A DNA stretch of 64,000 nt from CAYMAZ01 sp964526285 (lineage in GTDB: Bacteria; Bacteroidota; Bacteroidia; Bacteroidales; DTU049). The DNA lies in assembly GCA_964526285.1 (NCBI GenBank), contig CAZGIW010000002.1:54061-118060 (forward strand), written 5' to 3'. The notes beneath the pieces were generated by a model. That model saw only the letters and a list, made by a program, of their open reading frames with translations. It was not told the origin of the DNA and ran no database searches. How positions within the stretch are numbered: position 1 is the stretch's first letter; each line of letters begins with the position of its first letter. Of this stretch, positions 25,547 through 33,717 are shown piece after piece. The position numbers and the translations under genes were made by a program.

Positions 25547-27409
25547 ATGAATATCGTACCAAATAATCAGACTGTAGAAAAATGTTTAAAACAAAGGACT
25601 TATTATATTGACTTCTATCAAAGAGAATATGTCTGGGAAAAGGAAATAGTTCAGATTTTACTAGATGATATTTTTTATACATTTGATATTTCCTATGAGG
25701 AACATAAAGATAAAGATATTTGCCCAGAAGTATTGGCAAAGTACAATTGGTACTATTTGAACATATACATTACGAATCATATTCAAGGAAAAGAATATAT
25801 TGTAGATGGACAACAACGCTTAACAACACTCACATTAATAGCTATAAAGCTATTGAAGATTGCAACACAGAATGAGAGCTATTTTGAGAATATCATTGAT
25901 AACTTGAAGGATTGTATTTATGGAAAAGATAAATTCAAGGGAAAAATCTTTTGGCTTGACAATGAAAAAAGACAAGGGGTAATGGAAAAATTGCTAAAGG
26001 ATGATTTAAAAGCAGAAAAGTTTAAGAATGCAACTGAAGAGAATATCTTCAACCGATATAAAGATGTTTCAAAATATATTGATGACAAGAAAATGAGCAA
26101 AGAAAAAATACAATCATTTATTATGTATTTTTTGGAGAGGCTTGTTCTTGTTGAATTAAAAATTGAAAAAGATGATACTCCTATGGTTTTTGAAGTAATA
26201 AATGATCGTGGGGTGGCACTCAAGCCTTTTGAAATTTTAAAAGGGAAACTCATTGGAGCATTAGAAAAGGACGATACTGAAAAATATAGTTTATTGTGGG
26301 AAGAATCTCTGGAAAGAATACGCGGAATCGAAGATGACTTTTTTACAGATTATATAAAAGCTAATTTTATATTCAAACGGAATGCGGATATTGAAAAATT
26401 AATAAATAATCAATACCACAGATATATTTTTGAAGCAAATGAAATTGGAGATAGCCTGAAGTTTAGAAAAAAAGATGAAAACCACAATCATAATATCAAA
26501 AAGTTTATTGAAGAAAATCTCACCTATTACAGTGAGTTATATGCCAAAATTCGAAAAAACGAAAATACATTTCTAAGTTACAATAATAATATCAATGCAT
26601 TATCTGGACAATATCAGAATATTATTTCTGCCTGTGAAATACATGATAGAAATGAGGATGAAAAAATTGATACAATCGCTAAAGAAATTGACAGATTATA
26701 TGTGCTGTTACGATTGAACGGGATTTATGACAGCAATAATTATCAGGAAATTTCCTACGATCTGAATAAAGAACTAAAGGATTGTGATATAGTAGATTAT
26801 AGGGGGAAATTCAACAATTGTATTGAAAATAGAATAAGGGAAGTCAGAAATTTAAGTGAAATTACTTCCTTACTGGATTATGAAAGATTTAAAACCAGAG
26901 GATACGATAACATAGACAGAAGAGCATTGAGATATTATTTTGCCAGAGTAGAAAAATACATCTGTGAGTCAATAGGCAAAGAAATTGAAAATGATGTATA
27001 TTATATTTCAACAAAGACAGGTCATAAATCGGGGTATCATATTGAGCATATTTTTTCGAGGAACAATCAGAATATGAAGTATTTCAAATCCGAAGAAGAA
27101 TTTGAAAACCAAAGGAATAGATTGGGTGGGTTATTGCTATTATATAACATGGATAATATCATTTCCAATAATGAAAAATATTACAAAGGGAAAAGAAAAA
27201 CATACTCGAATGGGTTGTATTGGGGAAGAACATTAATTGATACATTTTATCATAAAAGCAATTCACGTTTTCATGATTTCAATAAAAAATTCAGATCAGA
27301 AACAGGGATAACTTTTAAAGAAATTTCTGTTTTTGATGTAAAAGCACTTGAATACAGGAGCAGGCTTTTGTATGAAATCACCAAGAAAATTTGGCCAATC
27401 GAGAAATAG
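25547..27409 (+). CDS. DUF262/DUF1524 nuclease, GmrSD-type (type IV restriction-like)
   Basis: 620 residues with the two GmrSD halves in one chain. The N-terminal DUF262 (PF03235) has FYQREYVWEKEIVQILLDDI and the ParB/Srx-like nucleotide-binding motif VDGQQRLTTL (residues 86-95), then INDRGVALKPFEILK. The C-terminal DUF1524 HNH-type nuclease has YHIEHIFSRNNQN, with a following asparagine-rich NRLGGLLLLYN at about residues 500-540. GmrSD enzymes cut glucosylated hydroxymethylcytosine phage DNA; DUF262 proteins also act in other defence systems, so the modification recognised is unknown. It stands at the edge of the type I restriction operon, on the opposite strand. Confidence 0.85.
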   Translation: MNIVPNNQTVEKCLKQRTYYIDFYQREYVWEKEIVQILLDDIFYTFDISYEEHKDKDICPEVLAKYNWYYLNIYITNHIQGKEYIVDGQQRLTTLTLIAIKLLKIATQNESYFENIIDNLKDCIYGKDKFKGKIFWLDNEKRQGVMEKLLKDDLKAEKFKNATEENIFNRYKDVSKYIDDKKMSKEKIQSFIMYFLERLVLVELKIEKDDTPMVFEVINDRGVALKPFEILKGKLIGALEKDDTEKYSLLWEESLERIRGIEDDFFTDYIKANFIFKRNADIEKLINNQYHRYIFEANEIGDSLKFRKKDENHNHNIKKFIEENLTYYSELYAKIRKNENTFLSYNNNINALSGQYQNIISACEIHDRNEDEKIDTIAKEIDRLYVLLRLNGIYDSNNYQEISYDLNKELKDCDIVDYRGKFNNCIENRIREVRNLSEITSLLDYERFKTRGYDNIDRRALRYYFARVEKYICESIGKEIENDVYYISTKTGHKSGYHIEHIFSRNNQNMKYFKSEEEFENQRNRLGGLLLLYNMDNIISNNEKYYKGKRKTYSNGLYWGRTLIDTFYHKSNSRFHDFNKKFRSETGITFKEISVFDVKALEYRSRLLYEITKKIWPIEK

Positions 27410-27814
27410 GAATATCCTAAATAGCTTTGGGTTGTTTTTTATCTGGCACAAACGGAGCGGTGGAGGCGGTTGGAGCGAAGTGTCTTTTTGTTTAGTGTGT
27501 TTGGAAAAGCTCTTTGCAGGCATTATGAAGCCCTTCAATATATAACATGAAAATTACTCGAAATAATGACTGCAATGTGCTTTAGCAGGGTGGGATTACA
27601 AAAAGTGTGACAGAAAAAAACAACAGAAGCGTTGGCGTGGGAAGTAGGGGGAAAAAGACCATGCAAGCCCCGTTTTTGTTCACCCAAAAGAAAAATTATT
27701 ATGGCAGAACATTACTGAAATCAAGCGAGAAAATTCATTACTATAGCCTCATAGGGTGACAAAATAAGGGGCGGGGATTTTTACCCCACGAGGAAAAAGC
27801 AATAAAAAGTATTT
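27410..27814. other. Gap between convergent defence genes
   Basis: No supportable gene. The left part (27455-27480) is locally GC-rich (GAGCGGTGGAGGCGGTTGG). A GGGGATTTTTACCCC hairpin at about 27774-27788 may terminate the hsd operon transcript coming from the right. Confidence 0.4.
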
Positions 27815-28489
27815 CTACTTAATTGAGTTTATAAAATCTTTTTTTAAATCAGGAGAAGGATTCAAACAATCTTTTAGCGAAGTCCATAAATTAGAATTCA
27901 CTTTATTTTCATCATACCTCCTAATTGCCATTGCTAATAATTTGCAGAATTTCAAATTGTGAACATTTTTATCACCGTTACTATTAATGTAATCCATAAT
28001 TACATTACCATTTTCCTTATCTATATTAGAAGGACGATACTTCATACGAGAAAGGGAATTTGAATCAACTATCATATGACAAATTTCATGAATAATAATT
28101 ATGTCTATGACTTTTTTTTGTTTTCTTAATAAACTTGAATGAACAGCGAATACATCAAAATTCCCCAGAAAAGAAATTTTAAAACAGGAATTTCTTTTAT
28201 TCGAATCAATGATTGCTTTTTTTAATCTTTCAACAGTTGAATAATATGCTATAAAAAAACTATTATCACTTTCTTTTAAATCAAGAAATTTAACAAAATC
28301 AATCATATTCTGATTAAATTCAAAAAAGAAATGTTCAATGGTTCTTTTCTTATATTTAGTAGAATATCTCAATCCGATTATCTTCCTATTTTTTTTCAAA
28401 AGGTAATTATCTAAATCAAAACCGAATATTTTGGTGAGAATGTTATTGATACTTGATTCAAAATCTTCTTTATTCATACAGAGTTTCAT
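27815..28489 (-). CDS. Putative zinc metallopeptidase-like protein (HEICH motif), last gene of hsd operon
   Basis: 224 residues, no recognised family. The helix IDIIIIHEICHMIVDSN carries an HExxH zinc-peptidase motif (His134, Glu135, His138). A later stretch with LKFCKLLAMAIRRYDENK is rich in charged helices. There is no signal peptide or membrane segment. It follows the zinc-ribbon gene by 9 bases and is the eighth and last gene of the operon starting with hsdR. An effector or regulatory protease is a reasonable guess from position only. Strong A/T bias and Lys/Asn/Ile-rich composition differ from the hsd genes and suggest a separately acquired cargo. Confidence 0.6.
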   Translation of the reverse strand: MKLCMNKEDFESSINNILTKIFGFDLDNYLLKKNRKIIGLRYSTKYKKRTIEHFFFEFNQNMIDFVKFLDLKESDNSFFIAYYSTVERLKKAIIDSNKRNSCFKISFLGNFDVFAVHSSLLRKQKKVIDIIIIHEICHMIVDSNSLSRMKYRPSNIDKENGNVIMDYINSNGDKNVHNLKFCKLLAMAIRRYDENKVNSNLWTSLKDCLNPSPDLKKDFINSIK

Positions 28490-28498
28490 TTACTTAAA

Positions 28499-28825
28499 CT
28501 AACCTCCAAAAATCACAAGTAAAAAATCAGTTTCATCAAAATATAAAACGCCATATTTCGCTAATGCAATGCGGAATTTATGATTTTCTTTCTTTATATC
28601 CAAAACTTCATGAATATGATATTTAGGCAAAACCACAGGATATCCTAATCTTAAATCACATGGGTTAAGTCTTTTGCAGGTTTGTTTTGAACCGTTTAAA
28701 ATTGTTTTAATAGAAATGGCATTTTTGCAAAAAGGACATTTCCAAGTCAAATTAACTTGAAAAAATTCAAAATCAATCTCACATTGATTGCACCTATATT
28801 TTTCATTGATGTGAGGAATAATCAT
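28499..28825 (-). CDS. Small zinc-ribbon protein in hsd operon
   Basis: 108 residues. An N-terminal zinc ribbon is clear: YRCNQCEIDFEF then LTWKCPFCKNA (Cys12, 15, 30, 33). The rest is a short beta-rich segment (RIALAKYGVLYFDETDFLLV) of unknown type. It lies 10 bases after the DUF5131 gene and 9 bases before the HEICH gene. Zinc ribbons of this kind usually contact nucleic acid or a protein partner. Not recognised as a named family. Confidence 0.6.
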   Translation of the reverse strand: MIIPHINEKYRCNQCEIDFEFFQVNLTWKCPFCKNAISIKTILNGSKQTCKRLNPCDLRLGYPVVLPKYHIHEVLDIKKENHKFRIALAKYGVLYFDETDFLLVIFGG

Positions 28826-28835
28826 AAAAAAAAAT

Positions 28836-29552
28836 TTAAAATTTATAAACAGATGGCATTTGCTTGTAATTCACTCCATCTAATAAACTCCCAGCTTTCT
28901 TTTTGTTTGTACCCCCCCATTGCTTGAAGAAGAACGGGATATCCAATTTCTGACATTTGTCTCTGATTTCAATGACCCATTCTTTTTGCATTGGCCTTGC
29001 CCCTGGGCCAGATTCACCACCAACAATTACCCAATCAATACCTTTCAGATTGATTTTACTCATTGATGACAGAAGTGGTTCGCAAGACAGGAATTTAATC
29101 TTTGCACCTGTGTTTTTTAATAATTCTATTCGATCATAATGCTTGTTGTTTTCAACTGTAACACCCATCCAAATATTCTCTGTCCATGTAAATTTATCCG
29201 AATGTTTTTCCAGAATATCTGCTCTTTTGGTAAGTACCTGAAAAACATGTTGCGGATTTTCATTCATTACTTTAAATACTTTATTAATGAAGCTGACAGG
29301 TATATCTTTATGGAATAAATCACTCATGGAGTTTACAAAAGCTATTCTAGGTTTACGCCAAGAGTATGGTTCCTGCAATACTTCATCGTGTAACGTTAAT
29401 TTGAAACCATTGCAATATTTTTTCTGCCCCATAGCCTTTAGTCTTTTTGCCATTTTTTCAGCATAGCAGTGTAAACACCCATCAGATATTTTTGTACACC
29501 CTGTTGAAGGATTCCATGAAACCTCAGTCCATTCTATTTTAGTTTGTGCCAT
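28836..29552 (-). CDS. DUF5131 (phage Gp37/Gp68) three-Cys-motif protein
   Basis: 238 residues of the Gp37/Gp68 family (PF07505). The N terminus has IEWTEVSWNPSTGCTKISDG, with Cys19, Cys26 and Cys29 forming the Cx6Cx2C three-cysteine motif, radical-SAM-like in layout. Later come PRIAFVNSMSDLFHKDIP, VLTKRAD, WMGVTVEN, FLSCEPLL, and WVIVGGESGPGARPM, which are the family's conserved blocks. Its start overlaps the end of tcmP by 14 bases. The family is found in phages and defence loci paired with TcmP; its chemistry is not established. Confidence 0.88.
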   Translation of the reverse strand: MAQTKIEWTEVSWNPSTGCTKISDGCLHCYAEKMAKRLKAMGQKKYCNGFKLTLHDEVLQEPYSWRKPRIAFVNSMSDLFHKDIPVSFINKVFKVMNENPQHVFQVLTKRADILEKHSDKFTWTENIWMGVTVENNKHYDRIELLKNTGAKIKFLSCEPLLSSMSKINLKGIDWVIVGGESGPGARPMQKEWVIEIRDKCQKLDIPFFFKQWGGTNKKKAGSLLDGVNYKQMPSVYKF

Positions 29553-30678
29553 TTGTTTGTTTTAAGTATAATATCGAATCGTCATTCAGTTTTCCAGTAT
29601 TTTTCACATCTATAAATGAAATTTTATTATTATCGTATAATTCTTTGACAGCCTTTTTAAAATCAGATTCCTTAAACTTCATGAAGTCTGATATTATTAT
29701 TTTGTGCCAAATTCTAATTCTTGACAACTTTTCTGATTCAATTATTTCAAGTATTTTCTGTTTCAAATCACTATAATAATTTGGAGGAAGAGATAGATCC
29801 ATGTAATCATCTTCAAACAATGTTTGTTTGTAGTTGCAATTCCATATATGCTTATAATAAGCATCGAACATAATGTTGTTGAGTAAAACGACCGTATCAA
29901 TGTGTCTTGAAGCAAAAATCAGAAAATATTTCAGGACTGAGCCAGGGCCTCTTTCATAAACAGGACAATATCCTACATATTCAATATCTTTTTGCAGAAG
30001 GCTTTTATATTCATTTATTGCTCCAAAAATCTGCTGATCGCATGAAAGTCTTTCATTAAAAAGATATTTTTTCCAGTAATCTCCCCCCAGAGATTCAGAT
30101 AGAGAATGATGTTTGCCTCGGATTTGCGGAGTATCTTTTTCATATTGTGATTTGGCAGATAGCCTGTGTATTGCACTCACATTAATATTTAACAAGAGTT
30201 CAGTACTGAATCTTTTATCCCTTTTTAGGTACGGAAGAATATCAGCGTAATTAAATCCAGATATACCAAATTGATCAAGATATACAAAAACTGTCTGATC
30301 ATCAATAATATCAAATATTCTTTTCAGAGCTTCTTCGGCTGTAGAATTTAAAGTAATTGCAACACCCTGATCAATGCAGTTCTTTAAGTGATTTGTAAGA
30401 ATTTCATGGTGTTCAGGGTCTTTATTCACAAGAAATGCTTTATACCTGAAAGGAACATTTTCTTCTGCAATATCACAAATAAAAATAGGAGACCCTTCTG
30501 AATTATCATCAAAAACACCAGGGCCAGCAAAACCGTCAATAATTAAAATGTTTTTGTTGAGAAATTTTACTTTTTTTAAGTAAGGTGGCAAATAATGTTT
30601 TAATATTTGGTCTTTCAATAATGACCAAGGCCTTTTGCCAAGGAAGAAATCATCTTTGCCTGAACAATTATTTACCAT
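29539..30678 (-). CDS. tcmP: Three-Cys-motif partner protein TcmP
   Basis: 379 residues matching the TcmP family: GKRPWSLLKDQILKHYLPPYL at the N terminus, then LIIDGFAGPGVFDDNSEGSP, and VFVYLDQFGISGFN, which resemble a SAM-methyltransferase-like Rossmann core. A helical C-terminal half ends in a winged-helix-like segment (RIWHKIIISDFMKFKESDFK). TcmP is defined by its association with the three-Cys DUF5131 proteins, and here the two genes overlap by 14 bases. It starts 2 bases after hsdS, placing the pair inside the type I restriction operon. Activity unknown. Confidence 0.85.
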   Translation of the reverse strand: MVNNCSGKDDFFLGKRPWSLLKDQILKHYLPPYLKKVKFLNKNILIIDGFAGPGVFDDNSEGSPIFICDIAEENVPFRYKAFLVNKDPEHHEILTNHLKNCIDQGVAITLNSTAEEALKRIFDIIDDQTVFVYLDQFGISGFNYADILPYLKRDKRFSTELLLNINVSAIHRLSAKSQYEKDTPQIRGKHHSLSESLGGDYWKKYLFNERLSCDQQIFGAINEYKSLLQKDIEYVGYCPVYERGPGSVLKYFLIFASRHIDTVVLLNNIMFDAYYKHIWNCNYKQTLFEDDYMDLSLPPNYYSDLKQKILEIIESEKLSRIRIWHKIIISDFMKFKESDFKKAVKELYDNNKISFIDVKNTGKLNDDSILYLKQTNGTN

Positions 30679-30680
30679 AG

Positions 30681-31880
30681 TTACAATTCTCCTTTAAATG
30701 TTCTATCTAACAAACTTGCTTTTAGTGCTTTTAAATATATCAGTTTTGAATGAAGTTTTTCCGTCATTAAAAATGATTTTGTAGAAAGTGAAATAATCTT
30801 ATCTATTGTAGCCTGCTGTTCCTTTCTTGGCAGAAATTTAATTTTCCAATCAGATAAAAACTTGGCAGGAACTCTTTTTAAACCAGATGAACCAGTAAAG
30901 TTTCGAACACCTTCCTTTTTAAAACTTGCTGTCATAACAGAAAAATATATCCATTCTGGCATAACATCTTTGGTAGGACGTAACACATGAAATTCAGAAG
31001 AACCAAAACCAATTTTGTTTCTGAGATTAGTTGCAATACCTGCCTTTCCGTTCTCAAAACAAGGTGTTACTTTAGCCAGCAGAACATCTCCATCCTTGAA
31101 ATATGTGTAGCCAGAATAAGCATCCTGTAATTTTATTTGTTGTATCGCTTCAAAATAAATTTTATGCTCCTTTAAATCTGTCATGGGCAGAAATGACACA
31201 ACCATTGATTTATCACATGATGCTACTTCAGATTTTTTCGGATTTATAATACATAATTCACCAAGTGGAGTATCACCATCCCCGAAAACATCATCCAAAA
31301 CACTGGCTATCAAATTTTCTGATACAATAATATTCTCCTTCACCAGTTCAATGGCTTTGTCAATTCTTTCAAAAAGCGCATCAAGTTTGGCGACAATGCG
31401 GTGTTGTTCGGGGAGAGGGGGAAGAAAAAGTTTAATATTGGCAAGCTTTGTGCCATTTACATTTGGCTGAGCAGAACCAAGTTCTGCATCACGTATCTGT
31501 ATCCAATATAATGGGCTTTGAAAAAACAAATAAAGAAATTTCGAGTTTACTTTTTGTGTATCTGGAATAATCCGTATTAAATATGATGCAAAAATTGAAT
31601 TTACATTTTCAGCAAACAAAAAAGATTTCCCAACTGTCCCACCAGTTCTTGCAAAAAGAATATCACCAGTTTTCAATTCATAATTGGGAATATCTTTATC
31701 ACTACAATCACAAAATGGAACTGAGCTCCAATTAACCTTGCCATTTTGAATATCTGTTATACGTAGATAAAAATGACTACCTGAATTAACGACTTTGCCA
31801 GTGTAGCCATATTGAATTTTTAAAGCAATATCATTCACATTACAACACTGCCAATTAATAAAAGACATCCTATTTGTCAT
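30681..31880 (-). CDS. hsdS: Type I restriction-modification specificity subunit HsdS
   Basis: 399 residues with two target recognition domains. TRD1 contains YELKTGDILFARTGGTVGKS and ends in LPPLPEQHRIVAKLDALFERI, the first conserved helical spacer. TRD2 contains FKDGDVLLAKVTPCFENGK and RVPAKFLSDWKIKFLPRKEQ, followed by the second helical spacer ending LKALKASLLDRTFKGEL. The two TRDs bind the halves of a bipartite site. Only one hsdS copy is present and no inverted repeats flank it, so no shuffling is apparent. It overlaps hsdM by 11 bases. Confidence 0.93.
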   Translation of the reverse strand: MTNRMSFINWQCCNVNDIALKIQYGYTGKVVNSGSHFYLRITDIQNGKVNWSSVPFCDCSDKDIPNYELKTGDILFARTGGTVGKSFLFAENVNSIFASYLIRIIPDTQKVNSKFLYLFFQSPLYWIQIRDAELGSAQPNVNGTKLANIKLFLPPLPEQHRIVAKLDALFERIDKAIELVKENIIVSENLIASVLDDVFGDGDTPLGELCIINPKKSEVASCDKSMVVSFLPMTDLKEHKIYFEAIQQIKLQDAYSGYTYFKDGDVLLAKVTPCFENGKAGIATNLRNKIGFGSSEFHVLRPTKDVMPEWIYFSVMTASFKKEGVRNFTGSSGLKRVPAKFLSDWKIKFLPRKEQQATIDKIISLSTKSFLMTEKLHSKLIYLKALKASLLDRTFKGEL

Positions 31881-33354
31881 ATCCGTTAATTAAAATATCT
31901 TCAATTTCAATTAATAATCCATTAATGGACTGGTCATTTCTTTTCAGTTTATCCAAAATTACAGAAGGCGATAAATGTTCAACAGCCTGTTGTTTATTGG
32001 GATTTTTTGCTGAGAGGTCATATTCTTTTATATCTGCAACATTCACTACCCATGAATTAATAGTTGAAGGTCTTGCATTATAGAGATCAACAAAATCCTG
32101 CATGTGTTCCCATGTGATGGGTTTATTCTTTGTGAGTTTTTGAGGAGGGTTTACTTCGTAATACCATATGTCGGATGTTGAGCCTGTGCGCTCAAAAAAG
32201 ATGATGTTGGTCTTAACCCCGCTATATGGCAGAAATACACCTGCTGGTAAACTTACAATGGTATGCAGATTGAAATTTTCAAGCAGTTCTTTTTTTACTG
32301 ATGCAAACGCATTGTTGGTTTGAAATAACACCCCTTCGGGAACAATGACGGATGCTTTGCCCCCAAGCTTCAGCATTTTCATGAAATGTTGCAGAAATAA
32401 TAATTCCGTGGCATTGCTTTGTATTGGAAAGTTTTGCTGAATCTGTGCTTTTTCTTTGCCACCGAAGGGAGGGTTTGCTACTATAATATCATGTCGTTCT
32501 TTTTCCTGAATGTCCCTTATGTTTTGAGTGAGTGTATTTAGTTTAAAAATATTCGGGCTTTCGATGCCATGGAGAATCATATTCATTACTCCCATTACAT
32601 AGGCAAGGGGTGTTTTTTCGTTTCCGAAAAAAGTGTCCTGTTGTAATGTTTGCCAATCAGAAGTTGAGAGTTTTTCCCTTCTCCCAGGTGCAGTCATATA
32701 CATATAGCTTTCAACAAGGAAGCCTGCGCTACCTGTGGCACCATCATATATTGTTTGTCCTACCTGGGGGTTAAGTGCCTGTATCATTGCTTTAATTACA
32801 GGACGGGGTGTATAAAATTCACCAGAATTGCCCCCATCGCTTCCCATTCCTTTTAGCAGGTTTTCATAAATGTGGGAAAGTTCGAATAATTCTTCGTGGT
32901 TCTGAAAGTCAAGTGTATCAATGATATCAAGGATTTCCCTTAATGTATGTCCAGATGCAATGCGGTTGTCGAGAAATTCAAAAATTGCACCTATCTTATA
33001 TCGAAGGCTTTTGAGGTCGGTGCTGTTAGTTTTAAATTTTTTCAGGAATGGAAATAGCTCTGTATTTACATAATCACGCAAATCATCACCTGTAAGAGCT
33101 ACTTTTTTGTCAGTATTCCCTTTTTGATCTTTGGGACATGCCCAAAAAGACCAACGGTGTTTATTGTCAATTACGTACGAATAAGCCTGATTTGATAATA
33201 TTGCTTCATCGTTTTTGTTTTCTTCATAATCATTGAGGAATTTCAAGAATAAAATCCATGAAATCTGCTCTGTATAGTGCATTGCTCCACTGATTCCATC
33301 ATCTCTGCGGAGAATATCTGTAATACGGTCTATTTTGGGTTGTAGGTTACTCAT
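31870..33354 (-). CDS. hsdM: Type I restriction-modification methyltransferase HsdM
   Basis: 494-residue N6-adenine DNA methyltransferase. The helical N-terminal HsdM domain includes DYEENKNDEA. Motif I is TIYDGATGSAGFLVESYMYM, and motif IV is DIIVANPPFGGKEKAQIQ with the catalytic NPPF at about residue 295. Later VIVPEGVLFQTN and GVKTNIIFFE are typical. It forms the M2S methylase with HsdS and modifies host sites. Located 3 bases after the small coiled-coil gene and overlapping hsdS. Confidence 0.95.
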   Translation of the reverse strand: MSNLQPKIDRITDILRRDDGISGAMHYTEQISWILFLKFLNDYEENKNDEAILSNQAYSYVIDNKHRWSFWACPKDQKGNTDKKVALTGDDLRDYVNTELFPFLKKFKTNSTDLKSLRYKIGAIFEFLDNRIASGHTLREILDIIDTLDFQNHEELFELSHIYENLLKGMGSDGGNSGEFYTPRPVIKAMIQALNPQVGQTIYDGATGSAGFLVESYMYMTAPGRREKLSTSDWQTLQQDTFFGNEKTPLAYVMGVMNMILHGIESPNIFKLNTLTQNIRDIQEKERHDIIVANPPFGGKEKAQIQQNFPIQSNATELLFLQHFMKMLKLGGKASVIVPEGVLFQTNNAFASVKKELLENFNLHTIVSLPAGVFLPYSGVKTNIIFFERTGSTSDIWYYEVNPPQKLTKNKPITWEHMQDFVDLYNARPSTINSWVVNVADIKEYDLSAKNPNKQQAVEHLSPSVILDKLKRNDQSINGLLIEIEDILINGYDK

Positions 33355-33357
33355 TTT

Positions 33358-33705
33358 TTACTTAAATAATTTTTTATTCATTTCTTCCAACTCAGACACT
33401 AATTTTCCAAATTCAGTAGTCTCTTGAGGTGTTCTTTCTAGATTTTTATTTTCTAAGAAAATTTTTCTATCATATTTTTCAGTATAACTATCACTAAAAT
33501 GAAGTTCGAGGGCATTATGTTTTAATTTATTTATTTCTGTAATTAATGTATTATGCTCAGTTCTAATTTGCACCAAATGCGCTTTTTCATTAGTGGTTAA
33601 AGAATTAAACCTGCTTTGATAATCAGTAATTTTAATGAGTAATTGATTACCGCTAATAGTTTTTTCTTTAATTTCATCTATAATTTTATTTATATCTGGA
33701 TTCAT
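33358..33705 (-). CDS. Small coiled-coil protein between hsdR and hsdM
   Basis: 115 residues, rich in Lys, Glu, Asn and Leu, with heptad-like patterns throughout (IRTEHNTLITEINKLKHN, then LVSELEEMNKKL). No signal peptide or catalytic motif. It is 12 bases behind hsdR and 3 bases ahead of hsdM, so it is made with the restriction enzyme. It may modulate or bridge the R and M subunits, but that is inference from position. Not recognised as a named family. Confidence 0.6.
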   Translation of the reverse strand: MNPDINKIIDEIKEKTISGNQLLIKITDYQSRFNSLTTNEKAHLVQIRTEHNTLITEINKLKHNALELHFSDSYTEKYDRKIFLENKNLERTPQETTEFGKLVSELEEMNKKLFK

Positions 33706-33717
33706 ATTATTTATTTT

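Noticed and set aside
30681..31880. Phase-variable hsdS shuffling locus
   Set aside because: Only one hsdS copy and no recombinase or inverted TRD copies nearby; the two TRDs appear intact and fixed.
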